A stretch of 5,788 nucleotides of DNA from Methyloprofundus sp. (GTDB lineage Bacteria > Pseudomonadota > Gammaproteobacteria > Methylococcales > Methylomonadaceae), in NCBI GenBank assembly GCA_030636485.1, contig DAOVWV010000123.1, positions 1-5,788 of the forward strand, read 5' to 3'. A program made the position numbers and the translations under genes. The notes beneath the pieces were generated by a model. That model had not been told where the DNA came from. It made no database searches and worked only from the letters and a program-made list of their open reading frames with translations. Shown here in pieces: positions 1 through 5,314 of this stretch. Positions within the stretch are counted from its first letter, which is position 1. Every line of letters begins with the position of its first letter.

Positions 1-351
1 GGTATAGAAAGAATCGGCAGCGATTTCTTCCTTTCTCTAAAAGCAACAGGAAAACTGACACATGCAGACTATCAGAGAATAACCCCGATGATTGATTCAG
101 CTCTGGAAAGCGTGAGTGATCCAAAGGTAAAGGTGTTTATTGATGGCTCAGAGCTAGATGGCTGGGAATTAAGAGCCGCATGGGATGATTTAAAGTTAGG
201 CTTAAAACATGGTAGCGAATTTGATAAAATCGCCATTTTTGGTAACAAACAGTGGCAAGAGTACGCTGCAAAAATTGGCTCATGGTTTATCTCGGGAGAC
301 GTAAAATTCTTTACCGATGATAATGCGGCACTCGCGTGGTTACAGGAATAG
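1..351 (+). CDS. SpoIIAA-like (STAS-fold) protein, 5' end outside window
   Basis: The reading frame is open from base 1 to the TAG at 349-351, giving 116 visible residues. The ATG at 88 is internal: residues encoded before it (for example ATGKLTHADYQRITP) fit the start of the SpoIIAA-like family (Pfam SpoIIAA-like, about 120 residues), so probably only a few N-terminal residues are missing. Typical family features are visible: a KVKVFID beta strand, then the GWELRAAWDDLKLGLKH segment, then FDKIAIFG, and a C-terminal DVKFF...AALAWL strand-helix. The family adopts a STAS-like fold and is soluble. Its molecular role is poorly defined, and lipid or protein binding has been suggested for relatives. 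The stop codon is 3 bp from the next ATG, and the last codons hold that gene's Shine-Dalgarno, so the two genes are very likely co-translated. Family call is from remembered similarity; a specific function is not supported. Confidence 0.8.
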   Translation, partial: GIERIGSDFFLSLKATGKLTHADYQRITPMIDSALESVSDPKVKVFIDGSELDGWELRAAWDDLKLGLKHGSEFDKIAIFGNKQWQEYAAKIGSWFISGDVKFFTDDNAALAWLQE

Positions 352-354
352 TTT

Positions 355-1797
355 ATGCAGAAAATATTAATCGGTGCGAATAGTAAAACGCAGATCATCA
401 TGGATGCTGCGATGGGTAATCGCCACGGCATGATCTCGGGTGCTACCGGAACGGGCAAAACAGTGACTTTACAGATTCTGGCCGAAGGGTATTCCCGTTT
501 GGGTGTGCCGGTTTTTATGGCTGATATCAAAGGTGATTTATCCGGTATCGCCAAAGCAGGCCAGGCAAGTGAAAAAATTAGCCAGCGGGTAGAAGACATC
601 AGGATAGATAATTTTCAGTTGTCTGCCAACCCTACGGTATTCTGGGATATATTTGCACGTAATGGTCACCCTGTGCGCACGACAATTTCAGATATGGGGC
701 CTTTATTACTCAGTCATTTGCTGGAACTGAATGACACCCAGACGGGAATTCTGTATAGCTGTTTCAAAATAGCCGATGATCAGGGGCTATTATTGCTGGA
801 TCTTAAGGACTTACGCGCCATGCTCAGCTGGATGGGTGAGAATGCCAGAGAATTAAAATCTGATTATGGCAATATTTCATCCGCGAGCATTGGCGCAATA
901 CAGCGGCGTTTACTGGTATTGGAAGAACAAGGGGCGAGTGATTTTTTTGGTGAGCCAGCTGTACAGTTGGATGATTTCTGTCGCACGGATTTTTCCGGTA
1001 ATGGTGTCATCAGTGTACTGGATGCAACGGTTTTGTCATCGCAATCACCGCGCCTATACGCCGCTTTTCTGTTATGGCTATTATCTGACTTATTTGAAAC
1101 CTTGCCCGAAGTGGGTGATGCGAATAAGCCTAAGCTGGTATTGTTTTTTGACGAAGCCCATTTATTGTTTGACCGCGCGCCTCGGGTACTGGTGGATAAA
1201 ATCGAACAAATTGTGCGTTTGATACGTTCCAAAGGGGTCGGCATTTACTTTATCAGTCAAAGCCCACTGGACATTCCTGAAGATGTCTTAGGTCAATTAG
1301 GCTTAAAGATCCAGCATGCATTGCGAGCTTATACTCCCAAAGACCGCAAAGTGATCAAAGCCGTTGCCGAAACCTTTCGTAGTAACCCAGAGCTGGATAC
1401 AGAAAAATCGATTAAAGAGTTACAAACCGGGGAAGCACTGGTTTCAGTACTTAATAAGGATGGCAGCCCAACAGTCGTGGAAAAAATTCTGATTCGTCCG
1501 CCAGCATCTCAAATCGGTGCCTTGAATGACTCGGAGCGTTTGCAAATAATCAGCCGTTCACCGTATAAAGACCGCTATGAGCAGGCGATTGATAGAGAGT
1601 CGGCATATGAACTGCTCAAACAAAAAGCAGCAAAAATGTCTGAAATTGCAGCAAAGATGGAAAAACCGAAAGCTCGTCGTGGGCGACAAACGGCAACTGA
1701 GGCGATGCTAAAAAGTGTCGCTCGTAGCGTCGGCAGTCAATTGGGTCGGCAGATCGTTCGGGGTATTATGGGTTCGTTATTTGGTGGACGGCGCTAA
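355..1797 (+). CDS. HerA-like helicase/ATPase, DUF853 (YjgR family)
   Basis: This 480-residue protein is close to the length of E. coli YjgR (about 500). It belongs to the HerA-like/DUF853 branch of the HerA-FtsK P-loop ATPases. Walker A GATGTGKT lies at residues 29-36, followed by the typical MADIKGDLSG at 55-64. Walker B is LVLFFDEAH, with D266 and E267. The ISQSP segment at 300-304 supplies the conserved polar residue after Walker B. A basic, Ala/Lys-rich C-terminal part (about 415-480) ends in a Gly/Arg tail (GSLFGGRR). Members are cytoplasmic hexamer-type NTPases thought to act on DNA, but the cellular role of YjgR is not established. No NurA nuclease, the usual partner of true HerA, is visible here. 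The ATG at 355 follows AGGAA (344-348) with a 6-nt spacer, and this site sits inside the end of the upstream SpoIIAA-like gene. No frameshift or missing motif is apparent. Confidence 0.92.
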   Translation: MQKILIGANSKTQIIMDAAMGNRHGMISGATGTGKTVTLQILAEGYSRLGVPVFMADIKGDLSGIAKAGQASEKISQRVEDIRIDNFQLSANPTVFWDIFARNGHPVRTTISDMGPLLLSHLLELNDTQTGILYSCFKIADDQGLLLLDLKDLRAMLSWMGENARELKSDYGNISSASIGAIQRRLLVLEEQGASDFFGEPAVQLDDFCRTDFSGNGVISVLDATVLSSQSPRLYAAFLLWLLSDLFETLPEVGDANKPKLVLFFDEAHLLFDRAPRVLVDKIEQIVRLIRSKGVGIYFISQSPLDIPEDVLGQLGLKIQHALRAYTPKDRKVIKAVAETFRSNPELDTEKSIKELQTGEALVSVLNKDGSPTVVEKILIRPPASQIGALNDSERLQIISRSPYKDRYEQAIDRESAYELLKQKAAKMSEIAAKMEKPKARRGRQTATEAMLKSVARSVGSQLGRQIVRGIMGSLFGGRR

Positions 1798-1833
1798 GGA
1801 ATAGGAATTCAAGGGCATTCAGATGAGAAAAAA

Positions 1834-1870
1834 GGTAAGGCGGGGCAATCTTTTCTACCCCGCATTAACC
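1834..1870 (+). terminator. GC-rich hairpin after the DUF853 gene, possible terminator
   Basis: GCGGGG (1840-1845) pairs with CCCCGC (1858-1863) across a 12-nt loop. The stem can extend outward through GGTAA (1834-1838) and TTAACC (1865-1870), with one mismatch and one bulged A. It lies about 40 bp after the stop codon at 1795-1797. No T-run follows on the plus strand, so it is not a textbook intrinsic terminator. It may still end or protect the upstream transcript. Confidence 0.35.
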
Positions 1871-1946
1871 ACGGTGGCTGCAATGCCAAGCAAAAAAATG
1901 CGCCGCCCTACGTCTATATGGTTTTGACTCAAGACACAATAATATG

Positions 1947-1974
1947 TTAAAAGTAAAGGGGTTTTTAGCATAAT
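1947..1974 (+). promoter_or_regulatory. Possible sigma70-type promoter for the zinc-motif gene
   Basis: TTAAAA (1947-1952, 4/6 to the -35 consensus) is followed after 16 bp by CATAAT (1969-1974, 5/6 to the -10 consensus). Transcription would start near 1981, leaving a leader of roughly 45 nt before the ATG at 2027. The surrounding 1920-1980 stretch is AT-rich. A TTGACT at 1924-1929 is an alternative -35, but only a poor -10 lies at the correct distance from it. This is a pattern match only. Confidence 0.35.
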
Positions 1975-2026
1975 TGAAGCTCATTGTACGATCATCCAGT
2001 GACGCATAGAGATACAGGAGAATAAG

Positions 2027-2356
2027 ATGAAAACAAAAGTAGAAGTCTATCCAGCTACCGAGCAGGAAGGAAGCGGTTACTGGGTTTGTGTTTGCATTCA
2101 CGTCGGTAGTTATTATAAGCACATGGAGAAAACTCGAATTCACTGTATGGATAAGCAGGCTATCAATGACGCTGTATGGAATGCATTAAATCATAAAGTA
2201 TGTCCCGAATGTGGCCATGTATTTTCAACACATGGCTGGGATGGCATTGATGCGCATTGGCGCGCAAACCATGAAGTGGTGATTAGTTACGAGGATGCCT
2301 GGAAATTGATTAGTAACAATAAATATGTAGAAGTGATGTTGGCTTCGGCTGAATAA
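2027..2356 (+). CDS. Uncharacterised 109-residue protein with a C2H2-like zinc motif
   Basis: I do not recognise this family. The start is well supported: AGGAG at 2016-2020 sits 6 nt before the ATG. The most informative part is C59-x2-C62-x14-H77-x4-H82, in the context VCPECGHVFSTHGWDGIDAHWRANHE. This resembles a single C2H2 zinc finger and is likely a structural zinc site. The N-terminal 40 residues begin with a strand-like KTKVEVYP and contain C21, C23, H25 and C40, which could form a second metal site but match no pattern I can name. The C-terminal part (SYEDAWKLISNNKY) looks helical. There is no signal peptide or membrane segment, so it is probably cytoplasmic. It appears to be a single-gene unit: 229 bp separate it from the DUF853 gene, and it converges on tex. 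Its stop codon lies 2 bp before a MITE-like element. DNA, RNA or protein binding are all possible. Confidence 0.75.
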   Translation: MKTKVEVYPATEQEGSGYWVCVCIHVGSYYKHMEKTRIHCMDKQAINDAVWNALNHKVCPECGHVFSTHGWDGIDAHWRANHEVVISYEDAWKLISNNKYVEVMLASAE

Positions 2357-2358
2357 AG

Positions 2359-2527
2359 GTAACCCCTCATTATTCACGGGTAAATGCAGATAAAGCTTGT
2401 GCTCAGATTGACTGGGTAAGGTCGTCATTCCCGAAGTCTGTTTATCGGGAATATACGTTGAACATAGATTCCTGCTAACAGCATGCAGGAATGACGAACT
2501 GAAATACTGTAACTAATGAGTAGCTAC
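2359..2527 (+). mobile_element. MITE-like element, copy 1 (169 bp)
   Basis: This non-coding element lies between the convergent stop codons of the zinc-motif gene (2 bp away) and tex (9 bp away). Left terminal repeat: GTAACCCCTCATTATTCA (2359-2376). The right terminal repeat (2510-2527) matches it at 13 of 18 positions in inverted orientation, so it is eroded. The left arm shares about 35 bp with copy 2, then carries an extra 23-bp stretch (2394-2416) that copy 2 lacks. The 76-bp core (2422-2497) is bounded by TCGTCATTCC and GGAATGACGA. No target duplication is visible: the left flank is GAATAAAG and the right flank CTATTCTA. No transposase is encoded, so any mobility would depend on an enzyme elsewhere. 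Strand is arbitrary but the same as copy 2. It may also serve as the transcript end for both neighbours through its hairpins. Confidence 0.75.
2422..2497 (+). repeat. 76-bp palindromic core of repeat copy 1, two hairpins
   Basis: The ends TCGTCATTCC (2422-2431) and GGAATGACGA (2488-2497) are perfect inverted repeats. Inside are two separate hairpins: ATTCCCGA (2427-2434) with TCGGGAAT (2445-2452), 10-nt loop, and ATTCCTGC (2468-2475) with GCAGGAAT (2485-2492), 9-nt loop. Both stems are perfect 8-bp pairs. The sequence matches the copy-2 core at 71 of 76 positions with no indels, much better than the arms do. GTCATTCC...GGAATGAC ends recall dispersed repeats known from many proteobacterial genomes; that comparison is from memory. 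Confidence 0.8.
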
Positions 2528-2536
2528 CTATTCTAC

Positions 2537-4825
2537 TTATTTTTTCAATGCCCTGGAAAGTGCATCTGCCATTGAACCTTGTAACGGCGCAACTGTTTTT
2601 TGGACTTTGCGTGTTTCCTTTTGCTTCGTTATTTCGGCTTTTTTCGGACTTGCGCCCTGCACTTCAACATTGCTCTTCATCGACAAAGCAATGCGCTTAC
2701 GCGCTACATCAACCTCCATCACTGTGACCTTGACCATCTCACCGGCTTTCACCACATCACGCGGATCTTTGACAAACATATCCGCTAAATGCGAAATATG
2801 CACCAGGCCATCCTGATGTACACCAATATCCACGAAGGCACCAAAATTTGCAACATTAGTGACTACACCTTCCAGCTTCATACCTTCCTTAAGGTCGGTA
2901 ATTTTTTCGATACCGGCTTTAAAGGTCACGCTTTTAAATTCAGGCCGAGGGTCACGGCCTGGTTTTTCCAGCTCTTGCAAAATATCAGTCACCGTGGGCA
3001 GACCAAAATTTTCACTCGTATAGTCTGCTGCATTCAAGCCGCGCAGAAAAGATTGCTTACCAATCAATTCATCCACCGCCGTGCCGGTTTTTTGCACAAT
3101 ATTCTCAATCACCGGATAGGCTTCGGGATGAACCGCCGAAGCATCCAGTGGATTATTACCATTCATGACACGCAAAAAACCTGCCGCCTGTTCATAGGCT
3201 TTTGCTCCCAGGCGAGGCACTTTTTTCAGTTGTTTACGATTCGTAAAAGCCCCCTGCTCATCGCGAAAAGCAACAATATTATGACTGATGGTCGTAGAAA
3301 TACCTGATACTTGCTTGAGCAATGCCGCAGATGCGGTGTTAATATCAACCCCGACTGCATTAACACAATCTTCGACAACGGCATCCAGACCACGTGCGAG
3401 TTGAAGCTGGTTAACATCATGCTGGTATTGCCCGACACCAATTGACTTGGGTTCGATTTTAACCAGCTCTGCCAAAGGGTCTTGCAGACGACGCGCAATA
3501 GAAACGGCTCCACGCAACGACACATCAACATCCGGAAATTCTTTTGAGGCCAGTTCTGATGCGGAATAAACCGAAGCACCCGCTTCTGACACAATGATTT
3601 TGCTAAATTTCAACTCTTTATGCAGTTTCATTAAATCAGCCACCAGCTGATCCGTCTCTCTTGAGCCTGTGCCATTACCAATACTGACCAGTTCCACCTG
3701 ATATTGTGCAATGAGCCGAGCGAGTGTTGCTATTGAAGCATCCCACTGGTTTCTAGGCGCATGGGGATATATGGTCTCGGTCGCCAGCAGTTTTCCGGTT
3801 TGATCGACAACCGCCACTTTAACGCCGGTACGAATCCCGGGATCTAAACCCAGTGTGACTTTAGGGCCGGCAGGCGCAGCAAGCAATAAATCTTTCAGGT
3901 TATTGGCAAAAACCCGTATCGCCTCCCCCTCCGCCGCCTCACGCAATTGCTGTTTTAAATCCAGATCAATCCGGGTAAATAATTTAACTTTCCAGGCAAA
4001 GCGCGCTGTTTCAGCGAGCCAGGCATCGGCCGCTTTGCCAGTATCAGTGACCTGGAGTTGCCGGGCAACAATTTGCGCACAGAGTTGATGCTCTGCCTTT
4101 TCATCAGTCCCTGGCATCAGTGTCAGGTTAATCAGGTTTTCATTACGCCCACGAAATAAAGCCAAAGCACGATGTGAAGGAATTTTATTGATCGCTTCCT
4201 GATAATCAAAGTAATCTTTAAACTTAGCGGCTTCATGCTCTTTGTCTTTAGCAACAACGGAAGCGATAATCCCTTTTTGCCAGATACGTTCACGTAAAGT
4301 ACTGAGTAATTCGGCCTCTTCCGAAATGCGTTCCATAATGATTTGTCGCGCACCATCCAACGCTGCGGAAGCATCACTAATCGCCTTATCAGTATTGATA
4401 TACTGCTCTGCAACCTCAATGGGCGTACAGTTTCTATCGTCTAAAATAGCATCGGCCAATGGTTCCAGCCCCGCTTCACGCGCTATTTGCGCCTTGGTAC
4501 GGCGTTTAGGCTTATAGGGTAAATATAAATCTTCCAGACGTGTTTTGGTCTCGGCCTCTTTAATAGCCTGTTCCAGAGCTGGCGTAAGCTTGCCTTGTGA
4601 GGCGATGCTTTCCAATATCGTGTCACGGCGGGCATTAAGCTCACGTAAATAAATCAAGCGTTCGTCTAATAAACGTAACTGAATATTGTCCATCCTCTCC
4701 GTCACTTCTTTTCGATAACGGGCGATAAAAGGGACACTGGCACCTTCATCTAATAAGGCAACAGTATCACTGACTTGTTTCTGACTCACCGCTAATTCGG
4801 CGGCAATTTTTTGAATAACGTCCAT
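2537..4825 (-). CDS. tex: Tex, RNA-binding transcription accessory protein
   Basis: The 762-residue product matches the usual Tex length (about 770) and architecture. The N-terminal helical region carries the family signature [14 protein letters not shown] (29-42) and [20 protein letters not shown] (100-119). A YqgF/RNase H-like domain begins at [12 protein letters not shown] (about 323-334) and includes [10 protein letters not shown] and [24 protein letters not shown] and [13 protein letters not shown] lead into helix-hairpin-helix repeats (about 490-555). An S1 RNA-binding domain (about 650-717) contains [27 protein letters not shown] Lys-rich tail of 45 residues follows. Tex is a cytoplasmic nucleic-acid-binding protein linked to transcription and, in Bordetella and Pneumococcus, to toxin expression and fitness. 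The ATG at 4825 gives the expected family N-terminus, [11 protein letters not shown], but no clear Shine-Dalgarno precedes it (ACCATTATAA), so translation initiation may be weak or depend on leader structure. It is monocistronic here and intact, and is bracketed by two MITE-like repeats. Confidence 0.97.
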   Translation of the reverse strand: MDVIQKIAAELAVSQKQVSDTVALLDEGASVPFIARYRKEVTERMDNIQLRLLDERLIYLRELNARRDTILESIASQGKLTPALEQAIKEAETKTRLEDLYLPYKPKRRTKAQIAREAGLEPLADAILDDRNCTPIEVAEQYINTDKAISDASAALDGARQIIMERISEEAELLSTLRERIWQKGIIASVVAKDKEHEAAKFKDYFDYQEAINKIPSHRALALFRGRNENLINLTLMPGTDEKAEHQLCAQIVARQLQVTDTGKAADAWLAETARFAWKVKLFTRIDLDLKQQLREAAEGEAIRVFANNLKDLLLAAPAGPKVTLGLDPGIRTGVKVAVVDQTGKLLATETIYPHAPRNQWDASIATLARLIAQYQVELVSIGNGTGSRETDQLVADLMKLHKELKFSKIIVSEAGASVYSASELASKEFPDVDVSLRGAVSIARRLQDPLAELVKIEPKSIGVGQYQHDVNQLQLARGLDAVVEDCVNAVGVDINTASAALLKQVSGISTTISHNIVAFRDEQGAFTNRKQLKKVPRLGAKAYEQAAGFLRVMNGNNPLDASAVHPEAYPVIENIVQKTGTAVDELIGKQSFLRGLNAADYTSENFGLPTVTDILQELEKPGRDPRPEFKSVTFKAGIEKITDLKEGMKLEGVVTNVANFGAFVDIGVHQDGLVHISHLADMFVKDPRDVVKAGEMVKVTVMEVDVARKRIALSMKSNVEVQGASPKKAEITKQKETRKVQKTVAPLQGSMADALSRALKK

Positions 4826-4829
4826 TTAT

Positions 4830-4860
4830 AATGGTTTTGTTTAATGATTTAAAAACCGTT
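4830..4860 (-). promoter_or_regulatory. Inverted repeat in the tex leader/promoter
   Basis: AATGGTTTT (4830-4838) and AAAACCGTT (4852-4860) are inverted repeats, 8 of 9 matched, separated by 13 bp. The site lies between the predicted tex -10 element and the start codon, 4 bp upstream of the ATG, and would overlap the transcription start. It could be an operator or a leader hairpin; the sequence does not decide between them. Confidence 0.35.
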
Positions 4861-4861
4861 C

Positions 4862-4870
4862 ATTGTATCA
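4862..4870 (-). promoter_or_regulatory. Extended -10 promoter of tex
   Basis: Read on the minus strand, the site is TGATACAAT: an extended -10 (TGN) followed by TACAAT, 5 of 6 to the sigma70 consensus. Transcription would start near 4855, giving a leader of about 30 nt. No good -35 hexamer is seen 16-18 bp upstream, which is acceptable for extended -10 promoters. Confidence 0.5.
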
Positions 4871-4945
4871 ACTTAGCAATGCCGGTATAAATGTTAAAAG
4901 TAGATATAGTTCGCACTGTGCCTTAACAAAAAATGAGAGTGTTCA

Positions 4946-4963
4946 AGCCTCAATTTTCAGGCT
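4946..4963 (-). terminator. Possible displaced terminator of the rubredoxin transcript
   Basis: AGCCT (4946-4950) and AGGCT (4959-4963) form a 5-bp stem with an 8-nt loop. On the minus strand a TTTTTT run follows about 13 nt later (4928-4933 on plus). If copy 2 of the mobile element and one target duplication are removed, this hairpin begins at the rubredoxin stop codon. The stem is short and its T-run is distant, so it is at best a weak intrinsic terminator. Confidence 0.3.
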
Positions 4964-4969
4964 ATTACT
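4962..4969. repeat. Target-site duplication, left copy (CTATTACT)
   Basis: CTATTACT abuts the left end of MITE-like copy 2 and is repeated exactly at 5128-5135, abutting its right end. The base after each copy is also G, so the match reads as 9 bp (CTATTACTG) if that chance base is counted. Confidence 0.65.
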
Positions 4970-5127
4970 GTAACTTCTCATTATTCACGAGTCAATGCGG
5001 ATAATAAAGGTCGTCATTCCCGAAGTCTGCTTATCGGTAATCTACGTTGAGCATAGATTCCTGCTAACGGCATGCAGGAATGACGATTTTTACATCGTTC
5101 AGATGCCAATGAATAATGAGAGGTTAC
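4970..5127 (+). mobile_element. MITE-like element, copy 2 (158 bp), with target duplication
   Basis: The terminal inverted repeats are GTAACTTCTCATTATTCA (4970-4987) and TGAATAATGAGAGGTTAC (5110-5127), 17 of 18 matched. They flank arms of 41 bp each and a central 76-bp palindromic core (5011-5086). Perfect 8-bp direct repeats CTATTACT at 4962-4969 and 5128-5135 indicate a transposition event. The right duplication contains the rubredoxin stop codon (TAA at 5133-5131, minus strand), so the insertion fell exactly at that gene's end without altering the protein. There is no coding capacity, so a transposase encoded elsewhere is presumed. The good terminal repeats and intact duplication suggest this copy is younger than copy 1. 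The exact boundary could shift by a few bases, because the right ends of both copies continue as CCTATT. Confidence 0.85.
5011..5086 (+). repeat. 76-bp palindromic core of repeat copy 2
   Basis: The perfect inverted ends TCGTCATTCC (5011-5020) and GGAATGACGA (5077-5086) are the same as in copy 1. The second hairpin, ATTCCTGC (5057-5064) with GCAGGAAT (5074-5081), is intact. The first, ATTCCCGA (5016-5023) with TCGGTAAT (5034-5041), has one mismatch that copy 1 lacks. Five substitutions in total separate the two cores, with no length difference. Confidence 0.8.
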
Positions 5128-5135
5128 CTATTACT
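5128..5135. repeat. Target-site duplication, right copy, overlapping the rubredoxin stop
   Basis: CTATTACT is identical to 4962-4969. Read on the minus strand it is AGTAATAG, which includes the rubredoxin stop TAA and an adjacent in-frame TAG. Confidence 0.65.
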
Positions 5136-5301
5136 GCATCAACTTAAAAAAACTTTTTGGCGCACCACAAATCGGGCAGGCCCAGTCATCTGGAATATCA
5201 TCCCACAAAGTTCCAGGTGCTAACTCACTATCAGGATCTCCTAATTCCTCATCATAAATATGTTCACATTCCATACAACGGTATTTTTTAAATTCGGCCA
5301 T
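5131..5301 (-). CDS. Rubredoxin
   Basis: This 56-residue protein has the classic rubredoxin layout. Four cysteines, C9-x2-C12 and C42-x2-C45, bind a single iron atom. The surrounding motifs are YRCMECEHIYDE and WACPICGAPKSFF, with DPDSELAPGT and W33 and W40 between them. It acts as a small cytoplasmic one-electron carrier, for example to oxygenases or oxygen- and peroxide-detoxifying enzymes; the partner is not shown here. I chose the ATG at 5301 because GAGGAG (5313-5308, minus strand) lies 6 nt upstream and the length fits the family. An adjacent ATG at 5304 is only 3 nt from that site, and an upstream start at 5355 would add 18 residues overlapping the permease gene. One oddity is E13, where glycine usually follows the second cysteine. 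It lies 13 bp after the permease stop codon, so co-transcription is likely. The stop codon falls inside a mobile-element target duplication. Confidence 0.95.
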   Translation of the reverse strand: MAEFKKYRCMECEHIYDEELGDPDSELAPGTLWDDIPDDWACPICGAPKSFFKLMQ

Positions 5302-5307
5302 CATAAT

Positions 5308-5313
5308 CTCCTC
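5308..5313 (-). promoter_or_regulatory. Shine-Dalgarno that decides the rubredoxin start
   Basis: GAGGAG on the minus strand is 6 nt from the ATG at 5301 and 3 nt from the ATG at 5304, favouring 5301. It sits in the 13-bp gap after the permease stop codon. Confidence 0.75.
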
Positions 5314-5314
5314 A

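Noticed and set aside
88..351. ATG at 88 as the start of the SpoIIAA-like gene
   Set aside because: The frame is open back to base 1, and the upstream residues fit the family domain; starting at 88 would remove its first strands.
72..599. Minus-strand open frame opposite the SpoIIAA-like and DUF853 genes
   Set aside because: It is antisense to two well-supported genes, and its sequence resembles no protein family.
1944..1956. ATGTTAAAAGTA shared with the region near 4890
   Set aside because: It is a 12-13-bp AT-rich match without further similarity, likely chance.
1865..2143. Minus-strand 92-residue open frame over the 1798-2026 spacer
   Set aside because: It overlaps the zinc-motif gene in antisense, has low-complexity hydrophobic content and no supporting ribosome binding site.
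3226..3594. Alternative-frame open reading frame within tex, one of several on both strands
   Set aside because: It lies wholly inside tex, whose full length is conserved in domain order.
4932..4939. AATGAGAG near copy 2, resembling a fragment of the element's end
   Set aside because: Only 8 bases match, which is too short to call a solo terminal repeat.
2359..5127. Two-copy repeat as a CRISPR array
   Set aside because: There are only two long copies 2.4 kb apart with a gene between them and no regular spacers.
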